From: Hydractinia symbiolongicarpus
Lineage: Eukaryota > Cnidaria > Hydrozoa > Anthoathecata > Hydractiniidae
Length of the DNA: 64,000 nucleotides
Direction: 5' to 3'
Assembly: GCF_029227915.1 (NCBI RefSeq)
Contig: NC_079887.1
Span: forward strand, 10,912,001-10,976,000
The notes under the pieces are model-generated. The model searched no databases. It was not told the origin of the DNA and saw nothing but the letters and a program-made list of their open reading frames with translations. The translations under genes were made by a program, and so were the position numbers. The stretch's first letter is position 1. The number at the start of each line of letters is the position of its first letter. Below, piece by piece: positions 1 to 11,462 of this stretch.

Positions 1-19
1 ATCTTGAAGTGTTTAATGT

Positions 20-21
<2 letters not shown>

Positions 22-50
<29 letters not shown>
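22..50. repeat. (GATT)n microsatellite
   Basis: About seven uninterrupted copies of the tetranucleotide GATT lie at the left edge of the window. Nothing coding is seen around it. Confidence 0.9.
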
Positions 51-52
<2 letters not shown>

Positions 53-2281
53 GCTGCTGTTTCAAGAGACTACTATTATACGGCTTTTGAAGTTAAATTC
101 GTGTTGCTTGTTACGTGTTACTTTACAAACCGTGAAAGATTTGAGAAGGCTTAATCACTGAAGGATACTGTAATGGTTCACACACATTCTGTATATTCAT
201 TATTTCTCTAAAGTCCTGGTTATTACGTATATAACACAATAAAAAAATAATCAGGGAAGTTTTGGACGTTTTAGTGGAAAAAATGTAGATTTATGACAAC
301 CTAAAAAAATTAGAATTTTTACATTTATATCATCTCATAAACAATTTAATTAGAAGCACTGAATATGTGTCTGAACCATCACAGACATATTTCCGCGAAA
401 TATGTTGAAGTAGGATATTCCGGATGTTAATTCTTACCGTGCAAGTGTAAGGCTCTAGGTACTAAATGGTAATCAACTCCAAAATGATGTGTTACTGGTA
501 TTTTGTGGTACCTTAATGCGCTATTTTAAGACGTCCTTAAACAGCGCCTGTGCCTATCGCGAAAGTTATTTCTCGCAAAAAAACATAGAAGTAGTCATTC
601 ACAATGTTATTTCTTTTGATTTTGTGATTGTTTGATGAGCGAAATTCTCTTTTTTTAAAGATTTACAAATTCAAAATGAGTTTAAGTAAGGGCAAGATAT
701 GCAATCTAGTATATATTGCATATCTACTTAAATTAGTAAATATTGTTGTTTTAGAAGCAGTGCTGATGCTTCAGGTAGCAATAAAAAGGTTAGTTATTTC
801 TTACCATCAAACGAGATTCAAATCAAAAATACTAAGTGCATTCTTATTTGACATGAAAAGCATTTTAATCAAAACCTTGCTAAAGCGAAAACAAGTGTTT
901 CCAAGGAAATCTGTATCCATCCTCAGAGGGTGCAAGGAGAGTCTGTATGCATCCCCAGTGGGTGCAAGGGTAGTCTATGCATCCGCAGTGGGTGCAGAAC
1001 TGTGACGTAGTACAAAGATTTTACTGTTTGCTAGAGATACAACTTTCTAATGACCCTGACTACGGATCTCTGTGATTTGTTTAGTTTTTCGATGCTTTAT
1101 AGTATTTTAACTGCTAAGCTAATTGGGGGAAGTTAGGTCAATGAACCCAACAATGAAAACAGGTTGTCTGCGGACCTTTAAATATTTATCAGTCTCTTGA
1201 GAAAAGTAAATTTTTATTTTCTTACATTCGTCTTTAGCGTACCTATGTATTTTCCTGGTGTATGCGTGCTTAAAAAACATAAAGTAATGCAAAAAAATTA
1301 GCAGAGAAAAGACTTTTTGTAGACAGCCTAAGTTAGAGTACATTAGTAATGCGATTTATAACGTAAGGAATATTCCATTTTTTAGAACGCGTTTTTCAAA
1401 GCCATCAATCAAGCCTTTAACAACGAGTAGCACATGTGCAGAAATATTCGATAAATGACGTTGTTGGAAACACACAAGAAGACGAGTAGAGTTCCACATA
1501 GCAATATCTGAGACAAGTTCAGATTTCCTTTCTGCAAAATTGATTCCTGGTGTCGTAGTATTGTAAACTTAACTGGCATCAGTTTGTTGGAACCTAATGC
1601 AATACATCCGTTCATGTAAATGAACTCCGAAACGTTTTATAGAAATTTTATATTTAATTTCCGAATGAATACTGAAGTATTTATATGTGGAAATATAGTT
1701 TTTAATAAAATACCACATCAATATACTACAAGTTATACATACCAAGAATAACCACTTGTTTGACCAATGGACACATGATACCCTAAGTCTGGTCGTGCCC
1801 AGCACTCAATGAAGTCGAATTCAGAAAAGTTAAATTCCATAACATAATTACAGTAACTAAATATTAAAATTTATATAAAATGTTCAAAACGCCACACAAA
1901 GTGATCCAAAAAACAGTTTTAACTCCAAAACTGTTAAATATAAAACCCACTTGAGATAGTTCATGACGTTATGCATGATTATTATAATTTATAAGTCCAA
2001 ATCTACACAGCCAATCAATATTTTTTAAAATATATATAAATTTCCAAACAACTTTTCAAGTTCTTTTATATGAAATTAACTTGTTTTTACGCAGGCAGTA
2101 AGCTTTAACAAATAAATAAAATAATAAAATGTACATTCAGAAAAAAAAACAGATGGAAAAAGGATGTGTGTCTATTGTAAAGTAAAGTCGTTAAATTTAG
2201 CTAATACTTAGATATAGCAATCAAAAATGAAATAAAAAATTGTAGGCTTGTTCATGCATCCTGGTAACATTTAATGTGTTA
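51..2281. other. Unannotated AT-rich DNA with a short local repeat
   Basis: No ORF here resembles a known protein and no plausible chain of exons was found. The only local structure noted is at about 917-997, where a unit of about 33 bp ending in GTGGGTGCA is repeated two to three times imperfectly. A 125-codon ORF at 628-1005 runs into this repeat and has no recognisable domain. Confidence 0.5.
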
Positions 2282-2457
2282 TCTCTATTATAATAGCCGT
2301 ATTCCGTCTGTCCGTCTCTGCGCGGACCCCCGCTGAGTTAGAAAATGATGTTACGGAAACACCAATATCAAATGCGATATATTTTTATCCACTTTGTTGC
2401 GACGGTTAAATATAAAGGACGGGCGACCCCGTGGGTTTATCCACGGGCAACGACTAG
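2282..2457 (+). mobile_element. Short Helitron-like non-autonomous element, copy 1
   Basis: The 176-bp element begins with TC directly after an A. It ends with a GC-rich hairpin (CCCGTGG, short loop, CCACGGG), a few bases, then CTAG followed by T. A TC start, a 3' hairpin, a CTRR end and insertion between A and T are the classical Helitron signature. No coding capacity is present, so it would need helicase supplied in trans. Six related copies occur in the window. Element family membership is inference from the ends only. Confidence 0.65.
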
Positions 2458-3522
2458 TTATTAACATAATTATCGCTATAATGATGATGTTGCCAAATAA
2501 TCATTAAGTCATGCTATAAAACCACATAAATAATATAATTAACCCCACCCTTGCATATGAATATTTTTTTCTCTTGTCATATTTTCCTTCCTCGAGATGA
2601 TATTTTATTAATGCTTTCCCCGATTTATAGATTGACGCTTGTATAATCTAGATAAGCAAAAAGACATCTTCACCCCAGGGCTTTTTTGCTTTTCAATGGC
2701 TCTGTCGCGTTACCCTGGGTTACGTACGTACCCTGGGTTCAAGTTTTGCTTTTTCTGCTAGAAACCGTAGTCGAATAACACATTTGCATTATCTTTAAAG
2801 CCATAAGATTACTTTTAAAATATCAGTAAAAAGTCATGGAGAGCTTCGGCCAACTAATACGACTCATGTTAACATTTTTTCAGCAAGGGAAACAGGCGAT
2901 TAAATACACCGTTGCAATTCCTGCTTTTCAGTCTGTAAAACTGTAAAACGCATCCGACAAAAAGGGTGAAACAACAGGGAAATCCAAACTTAGCTTCCAG
3001 TATGCACCCGAGGTATATTTCGAATATACAGACGACAATTCTTGTTAGTCTATACGGAGCTGCACAGAGGTTCTACATTTCAAATGACACGTGATGGTAA
3101 TAGAGTTTCAAGTAAACTCGGTTGCTTTTCCAGCACTGAATTTAGCCTGAAATCTTGTTGAAATATTATTATTCACCCAACATAATATCTTCGTTTCCTG
3201 ATAGAACTGTTATCAATAAGGGTGCTTCGAAAGGGGGTCCTAGTGTATTTAAAGATTATTTTATAAACGAAGGAGCTGTAGACTGGCAGTTGAAATATTT
3301 CTAAAAAACAATTTATTTTTTATGAACAGAACTTTATCTTTAGATGTCTTGTAAAAGTGTTTTTCCTAGTGATATAAAACGAAATAAAATACAATGTTTG
3401 TGATCTATGAAAAATATTCATAGTTCTAGAAAATTTTGTTTGTTATATCAAATTGCATACTTCAATTTCCCAGTAATATAGTAACAAATACAACTTTTCT
3501 TTAATAAAAAGTATTCTTACTC
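2458..3522. other. Unannotated intergenic DNA
   Basis: No gene is supported. The stretch CCCTGGGTTACGTACGTACCCTGGGTT near 2712 is a short palindromic repeat. A fragment near 3230-3250 (GGTCCTAGTGTATTTAAA) resembles the body of the tRNA-derived SINEs found further right in the window. Confidence 0.4.
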
Positions 3523-4318
3523 CTAGAAAAGATTGTTTATCATATCAGTGTAGCTATGTGCTTGTACTGGGTGTGTTGTGTTGGCGTTACTAAAATAATT
3601 GCTTCCAATGTTCTTTTGCACTGGTGTGCTATTAAAATAAGACTGATTGGAATAATTCCCAGAGATCATTGGTCGGTTTACATGCTCGTCCTTGTCGGAT
3701 TGCATCTCAATATCGAAAAGCACGTCAGAAATGCCCTTTCAGCGTATCTTTGTTCACGGTTTCCCAATTTAGACAGTCTTTCATTTACGTAGGCAGCAAA
3801 GTTCGAGGTGGAATTCTTCCAGCTGGGAACATACAGTTCGTCAGTGCTCTGTCCACTCTTTGTCTTGTTCACTTTAGCCAATTCCCTTTCAAATTGTGCC
3901 CTCACGCCATTTATTTTAGTTTTTAGCGATGTTACAGCTACGGCTAAGGCACTTGCAATTTCCGTATAGGCAATATCTCTTACATCTTGTTTCGAGTATT
4001 CTTTATCAAAGCAGTCCCACAAGCAAGGTCTTTCTTCAAACATATCTATAAGGATAGATACTTCATCTTCCGTCGAATCTTTGGCTCCTTTTTTCTCTCC
4101 TTCTTCCTCTTTGGTCTTCTTGTTTTTGGCAGAAGAATTTCCCCATCGTTATCTTTGTTCTTAGCATTTGAACCTTCTCCTTTTTCTTCTTTATTCTTCT
4201 CTTCCAAAGCCATTTCTCGTGCTATTTTCTCTTGTTCTTTTCTGTGTTGTTCGGATGCTTTCCCTTTCACAGGGGATATGCCTATCTGATATGCCTGTTC
4301 TGCCCGGATAATGAACAT
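3523..4318 (-). pseudogene. Decayed MADF-like DNA-binding protein gene, two frameshifts
   Basis: The middle frame (3678-4100) reads like a MADF domain. It has a hydrophobic start followed by ERPCLWDCFDKEYSKQDVR, an alanine-rich helix, a KTKINGVRAQFERELAK segment and the closing DELYVPSW motif. MADF/SANT-like proteins bind DNA and often derive from PIF/Harbinger transposons. Two single-base shifts break the reading. Near 4137-4144 an upstream Lys/Glu-rich frame must slip to join the MADF frame. Near 3732-3736 the frame must slip again to continue into ISDVLFDIEMQ, which looks like the C-terminal multimerisation helix of MADF-BESS-type proteins. The frame ends at 3523. The apparent start codon at 4318 lies inside the inverted repeat of the neighbouring element, so the original N-terminus is probably lost. 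Sequencing errors or small introns could also explain the shifts. Family assignment rests on motif shape only. Confidence 0.5.
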
Positions 4319-5217
4319 TGGCCTGATTAAGTACGGCAGCTTGCACCGGTTAAGAACAGGGCAGAAAATACATAATCAGGGCAACATAATCAGGACAGGC
4401 CGGCTTATTACTCAAAAAATATTATTTGGCACTTATAAAAGGGACATATAATCAGGGCAAGCCAGTTTATATACGACAGTGTAATATTATTTCTCATTTA
4501 TTGTAGAACGGACATAATCGGGGCAGGCCGACTTATGTATGACACAGTCAAATATTATTCGAGACTTATATAGAACGAACGTAATCGGGGCCGACCGGCT
4601 TGTGTATGGCATTTTTCTATTATTTCTCACTTATTATAGAACGCACATAATCGGGAAAGGCCGGCTTATGTATGACAGTCAAATATTATTCCAGACTTAT
4701 AGAACAAATATAATCGGGGCCGACCGCTTTTATATCATTCGTCATCACTTCTGACAAGCGAATAGCCCTGATGGCAAAGTTGTTGTTGCTCTCAAATGAA
4801 ACGAAATTTCGCGGCAAATACTAAATTTTGGGATTCGCAAGTTTAATAACTTTTCACCAAACTTAATTCCCGCAAAAAGAATAATTTAGGTTCCGTGAAA
4901 TTTAGTTACTTCAAAGTATATTATGCTGAAATGTATTTACTACAAGATTAGTTTTAAACTAAGAATTACGTCGAGACTTTTTTCTTCCGCCATCTCTAGT
5001 TTTTAGGGGTGTTCTATCTTCCAGAGAATGTTTAATTCACAAAAGTTCGAAGAAAATGCCAATCACAGCCTGCCTGGCCAGCTATTATATCAGCGTTCAT
5101 AATCCGGTCACCACTACATAACCAGCGCAAAAAAAACATAATCGGATCATGTGTACATAATCCGGCTGTCCCGGTTGTAAACAGGCCGTTTTCGCAATCT
5201 GGGCAGAACATGCCTGC
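4281..5217. mobile_element. Inverted-repeat element with internal tandem motif
   Basis: The left end (TGTTCTGCCCGGAT, then GGCCTG) recurs inverted at the right end near 5178-5217 (TGTTCTGCCCAGAT, then GGCCTG), giving imperfect terminal inverted repeats of about 40 bp. Inside, 4355-4740 holds about six imperfect tandem units of 60-70 bp. Each contains ACATAATCGGGGC, then GGCCGGCTTATGTATG and an AATATTATT stretch. Further ACATAATC-CGG motifs lie at 5095-5170. There is no transposase frame. A 71-codon ORF at 4539-4754 is only the tandem repeat read through. Confidence 0.55.
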
Positions 5218-5339
5218 CGAAATGATATTGTTTTTATTGAAACGCATCAAATTAAAAACATTTCATTCAAAAACTCGAACGTTCGAATGTTTTCGAACGT
5301 CAATTTCGAACGTTTTAACGTTTGAAATTCACAGGATTT

Positions 5340-5361
5340 TATTATTATTATTATTATTATT
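5340..5361. repeat. (ATT)n microsatellite
   Basis: Seven copies of ATT. Just upstream, 5275-5330 repeats the palindromic core CGAACGTT several times in both orientations, which could form small hairpins. Confidence 0.8.
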
Positions 5362-5612
5362 AACATTTATTTGGGTTCAATTTTGTACAAAATTGTTCTT
5401 CTCCCTAAAATGAAATATAAAAATGAAAAAAATTATAGATTAAGAATAAATAAGTGTTCAAAAAATAAATTTTTTTATATACATTAAATAAAAAAGAAAA
5501 CCTCGATGAGAAAAACTGAAAAGGCTTGAAAGAAATTGAAACGCTCGAATCGACGAGAAATTAAGAAACGATATATGGAATCAACCTAATTTTTATATGA
5601 TAGATGAAAAGT

Positions 5613-5860
5613 ACCACCAAACCAATCCAACATGAAATTCACGCAATTCAGATAGTTAATTCCTTTGAACTTGCCGAAAATTTTGGATGAAATGTTTGAC
5701 GGCGATCGAACTTCATCCAACATCGTCCAACACGATTTTTTTCTTCTTTATTTAAGATTTCAATTTTTTTCAAAATTTTGAAGTGACTCAAACCAGTCAT
5801 CCAACATCACAAAATTCGCATGTTGGATGAAATGTTGGACTGGTTTGCCCCCGCCTTAAG
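5613..5860. mobile_element. MITE-like element with imperfect terminal inverted repeats
   Basis: The left end reads AAACCAATCCAACATGAAAT. The right end, read on the minus strand, begins AAACCAGTCCAACATTTCAT. Internal copies of CATCCAACATC occur in both orientations around 5700-5830, so the whole stretch can fold back. There is no ORF. A small non-autonomous DNA transposon is the simplest reading. The target-site duplication was not established. Confidence 0.5.
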
Positions 5861-8800
5861 GCTTTAATAACCACGCTTTTAACTTCAATTAATCGTATAG
5901 TCACATGACAGTTAAGTGAACATATGCGAAAAACAGCATGATGCTTCATGTAGGGCTGTGAGTAATTTCCACTACTCCTTCCCTTCTGTTCAATTTTAGC
6001 ACTCTAATTATTAAGTGGAAGAAACGTTTAGAACTAAAAACAGATTAGCTTTATCACAGAACACTGTGTTGTATCATTATAACAAGGGTGGATGTGCCTC
6101 GTAGAAGTCGTTAGTTGACTCATCGTAAAAATGTCAAAGCGGTGATGATAGTGCCCACGTATGAGAGGAAATTTTTTTTCTGGCGTGCACTTTCGTAAAA
6201 ACAGATTCAATTGTTACATCAAAGTATTAGGATTTCATTTTTATTTCTATTTTTCTATTGTCATAGCAACAGAAGGTTACGTAACCCGCATGATTGAACT
6301 ATTTTCTATTTCCTCCTTTTCATGATGTATACCTTGTTATCCTCATGTCCAATGAAATAATTTTATTTATTTTACACCTATCATCAGTACTGGGGTAAAA
6401 ACTGATGGATGGTCTATGGTATGCACCAGAGATGCAATATAGAAATTTCTTTTATAAAAAATAAAGTTCTCTCTTGTGATTTCAAACAATAAGTGTTAAG
6501 AGCGGAGATGTTTATGAAAATTTGGTTTTAATAAAAACATATTACAAATATTTTTATGAATGTAGAATGCATCCGTTTAGTTTTTCAAATTCCTGATCTG
6601 TCAGAAGAAACCTAGCAAATGATTGCGCCCCTCTCTCCCCTGTTTACTTCCCAGAAGCTAGTTTTCACATTTTAGGGCACCAGTCCCAAATTGTTCTATG
6701 ATACAAAACATGTTGGCATGATTTCATTGAAGTAATTTTGACCCAATAATTCACAATTTAAGCGTCATTCAAACGTGATTTGCATGTGAAGATTTGTTGA
6801 CAGAAGCGGTTAAAAAAATGATGGAACAATGATGAAACAGAAGATCTTGCTGATTTGCTCGATTACCACTTTTTGTTGGATGCGTTTGAAATAAGAATAT
6901 ATTCGTGAAATCCAGATTATGAATTGAAATAAAAAATACTTGTAATAGCCTAATTTGTAAAGTATTTTTATATAATTCAGATTGACTTTCGTGGTGAAAA
7001 ATCTCAAAATTAGGGAATGGTCTAGGCTGAAATGTCTGTGTAAATGGTTAGCTTTTTCGTTTAACATATATATAGCTATATAACTGTACAATTTTTTTCA
7101 TTTGCAATCATTTGCTAGTCTAACAAACAACAACAATAATGATAAATTTTTAAAGTGTTTCTAGCCCAGAAAATCACAAAAACCTATTGTTAGTGGATTA
7201 TTTCCATTGGGGTCCACTGAGTCTGAGTGAAGCTAGCTTTCTCACATTTACGTTTAGTTTTAGCAGGCTTCTAGATAGAGAAAACTAATCAAGACCAACC
7301 TTAGAGCTAGCTAAGGTTACAGATCAGATGAATTATTTTTTTTTCCTTTTAAAATTTAATTTTAGTAGTATAATATCGTTTGTTCTTTGTTTATTAGCGT
7401 CTATTTTACATTTCTAATAGTTGTCAACCATTTTTTTTTTTGTGAAAACGAAAGTGAAATGTATGGTGTAGAAAAGCTCAAAATTTTAGTAGTAAAAAAA
7501 GTGGCAGCTACTACCTAATACGATAGAACGCTCGATAAGGGATACATGCAAACAGGAAAAGTAATTTTTAGGCAAAACCTTGCGTCAGAATGTTGTACAA
7601 GAGTGCTCCTGTACTGGTAAATTGTGAACTAGCCATCCGGGCTTTTGTGGACCTTGCCGTCTGTTTAGGCTGCCCCGGGTAGCAACCAAAGGCGAAATAG
7701 TAGTCTATGGTCATCCTTCTTTAGTTTTAAAAGAAAAAAATGTTAAATTTTCTTTTATTGGGCAACTAAAACAAGATAATAGAGAGTGAGGTCAATATCG
7801 ATGACGTCATAATCTTATGCCGTAGGCGCTTTTTTAAAAAAAATTTTTGGCGCATGCGCACACTTTTTTTCCTTAAAATCGCGGTTTTGAATGACCGTGA
7901 GCTACGTACACATTCCCTACTCCACCTGCTATTGACTTTAGCTCTACTATGTACAAACACCTTGTAACTTTGGCGCATAAAATAAAGAAAAACAGAGAAA
8001 AATCATAACTATCACAAAAACGTGAGGCATGGACACCAGCAGGAATTTTCTGGATAAAAACTAACATGATTGATGTTAAAATTTAACACTGGTTAATGTT
8101 CATGATAGCTGCACATGGTACGGACTCATAAAGTTTACTCTTATAAATTAAATACAAAATTTCGTCCTAGCATTTTACCCATACCTCAAAACATTAAACA
8201 GGAAGTTTGTTATCTTTCATTTTTATATATGTTATTTTTAAAATTTTGTTTGTTTTTGATAAGAAGGGGTCTTTCCTTTCCATAACTATGACATGAACGT
8301 TTTATAAGCCATCCTTTTGAAGTATAATCTATCGTTGCCAAGAAATATTCAATGCTTAGGATTAGGTTATTATACTTGTGAAACAGCTGATTATCTACCA
8401 AAATAGTACTATTTGCATGGTGCTTATAAGAAGCTATCAAAAAATATACAATGAAGAGTCATCAGGGATCTGGGTTCTTTTGAAACGTAGTAGAACTCTG
8501 GGGACGAGGTGGAACGATATCTTTCCTCTGTCTTTTAAGAAGAACAGAATATATAGGTCGTTAGCCTTGAAAAATTCACGAATTCGCCCGCTCTATTTTC
8601 ATCTTTAGTACCAAATCACCCACGTGACAGACAGAGCTTTCCGGCCATTATAGATACTTAAGATTTATCAACATTATTCGCGATTTTAAGGACATTGTCA
8701 CGTAGTAGGCGGACATGTTGACATAAAAAAATGGTGTAGAATTTGTTGTCATGCTTTGATCGTTGACAGAAAAACCACCGTATTCTTGAGTGGTTTAAAG

Positions 8801-10784
8801 TCTTTGTACACTATTTATAACCAAACCATCAGTAAATTGACATCAAAACAAATATAAACCACGTAATTTCTTTACTCACCATCTAGTTATTATTTCTTGT
8901 CAGTGTCGTCATTTGTCTAAGTATGTAATAATTATGTCTACCGACAAGATAACTTAACCACAAAATTTGTTTTTAATTGGTTGGTTTTATGTCTAATTGG
9001 GCACATGCGTGTTGCTGAAGTGGTTGTACTGTCGTTCGTAATTACTTTGTTAAAGTCTCATGTGTCCCCTCTCATCATATCTTGAGTTTCCGCATGGTTT
9101 TCATCACCCTTTCTGCAAAAGAATCATAAGATTACTCGTAGTCCCATGAATACGTTCGTCCGATGTATATGTACATTTTTCGCGCTTTCTTGTTCACCTC
9201 TTAACATGAAGTAATAAAATTTACTTTCTGCTGGATCTGAAATAAAAGCATTTTGAATGCACTATCGTTCGTCACATATCCGGAGCATCGCAATTTCGCG
9301 CACCCCTGCACAGTTAGCGATTTGACTACCACTTTGAACATGCAGATGACGGGTATAATTAATAAAAAACAGACAGATTTTATTTATTTATTTATTTATT
9401 TATTCTCAACTTTCAAATTTTCTTCGAGTGACGATGATTTTTCTCTAAGAAAGTATTCCCTGATTAATTTTATTTCTGAACAAATAAATTTCTCTAAGGA
9501 CTATGCTGATAGCTGATTAAAACATAAGAAACTACGGGTTTTTTTTATTTTATGTGCATTATCAAGCAAATGTCTTTGTCACTAGAAAATGATTTCGTTA
9601 CTTCTCCCTTTTGTAAGTGCTATTCTTAGTTGATGGATAAATGGTTTTACTTTTTATTTAGTTTTTTATTTAGGGTTTTATTACCCGTCAGCATATTCAT
9701 TAGGGGACATTTACTCGTCCAGGAATAAATAATTCAGAAAATATTCTTTTAGAGGAAATTATCGTCACTTTAAGGAAAATTCGTCACTTTCTCCTTACGT
9801 ATTTTCCCCTGTAAGGAACTACTTTGTAGGCTATTCTTTTATCGTAATTTCGACATTATCTTCGTATGTTCTGCAACACTACGATTCTTTTTCTTTCTGT
9901 TTAAACAATAGCAGTCCAATACCCAAAATTAGATTATCAAATGTAAAGCACTACGTTTCAAAAATATTTGTCCTTAGACTATAAATTTTCGTTACCAAAA
10001 AATCCTTGCTTATATTTTGGAGATAAAATGATTGTCTTTCTTAAGGCAAGAGGTTGAAGTACATATGTTTCAAGTGATTATACTAAGGCGAACGATAAAA
10101 TTCAGACCAGACAGGATGCGGTAAGGTTGTATAAGCTAATACCGTCATAATCAAAATATGTGGTGGCGAAAAGAACCACCTTCTTTTTACAGATACCCAC
10201 ACTTTTTCCTGGTTTCCATTTCCCCGTTATTTAACGGTTCCTCAGTAATAATTCTAATTGTTTTTGTTTTCTCTATTTGTAAACGCAGCTCTCCATCTTT
10301 GTGTTAAAACGTCAAGTACAAATTGCCTAATTGAATTTTAAGATGGCCAATAAAGTCAATTCTGTCGACCGTGTAGTCTGGGCTTATTCACTTGTTTAAG
10401 CCACAATATTCGAAGCACACTTGCTTGATATGTTCTTGTTTTGATACAATGATGTGTACAAAACCTACCAGTAGAAGAGATAAGTGACGTTAAAAGTACT
10501 TTGAGTTATGTATCATTTTCTTTCTTCCATTTGTTGCCCAGTTTATTAAACCTGGACATGTTTCAAAAGTGTCGTAAATTTTTATTTAATTCGGAGCATT
10601 CATGCTTTAGCTGGATTCTTTCACCGCTATATGTTGGCCTTACGTATGAATACCTTCTGATATTTATTTCATTGATTAGCTTGCTTTTACTAATTTTGTG
10701 GTTTTTATAATGAAGCTGTTTGTTTACAGAATATGTTACATCCGCCGAGTAATGGAGGTAAATTAATACCAGGGCAGGAAATAA
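5861..10784. other. Long unannotated interval
   Basis: Nearly 5 kb without a recognisable coding exon, RNA gene or complete mobile element. Low-complexity spots include (TTTA)n at 9379-9403 and several poly-T runs. Open frames are short (up to about 93 codons), AT-driven and without motifs. Distal exons of genes lying outside the window cannot be excluded. Confidence 0.4.
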
Positions 10785-11462
10785 CATTCGTACCTTCATT
10801 CGTAACTCTATTTGTACCTTGATTCGTACCTTGATTCGTACCTCCATTCGTACCTTCATTCGAACCTCCATTCGTACCTCCATTCGTACCTTCATTCGTA
10901 CCATCATTCGTACCATCATTTGTACCTTTATTCGTACCTTTATTCGTACTTTTATTCGTACCGCCATTCGTACCTTCATTCGTACCTTCATTCGTACCTC
11001 CAGTCGTACCTCCAGTCGTACCTTCATTCGTACCTTCATTTGTACCTTCATTCGTACCTTCATTGGTACCTTCATTCTTACCTTCATTCGTACCTTCATT
11101 CGTACATTCATTTGTACCTTCATTCGTACCTTCTTTTGTACCTTTATTCGTACCTTCATTCGTACCATCATTCGTACCTCCATTCGTACCTTCATTTGTA
11201 CCTTCATTCGTACCATCATTCGTACCATCATTTGTATCTTCAGTCGTACCTTCATTCGTACCTTCATTTTCGTACCTTCATTCGTACTTTTATTCGTACC
11301 TTCATTCGCACCTTCTTCATTCGTACCTTCATTCGTACCTTCATTTTCGTACCTTCATTCGTACTTTTATTCGTACCTTCATTCGCACCTTCTTCATTCG
11401 TACCTTCATTTTCGTACCTTCATTCGTACTTTTATTCGCACTTTCTTCATTCGTACCTTTTT
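10785..11462. repeat. Minisatellite with a 12-bp unit (CCTTCATTCGTA)
   Basis: Roughly fifty imperfect copies of a 12-bp unit fill about 680 bp. Because the unit is a multiple of three and lacks stops, long frames stay open on both strands: repeated MKVR on the minus strand, and FIRT, YLHS or VPSF on the plus strand. The right third (11260-11450) has a longer period of about 70-76 bp that includes CATTTTCGTACC and CACCTTCTTCATTCG variants. This shows stepwise expansion of a multi-unit block. No evidence of translation is seen. Confidence 0.9.
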
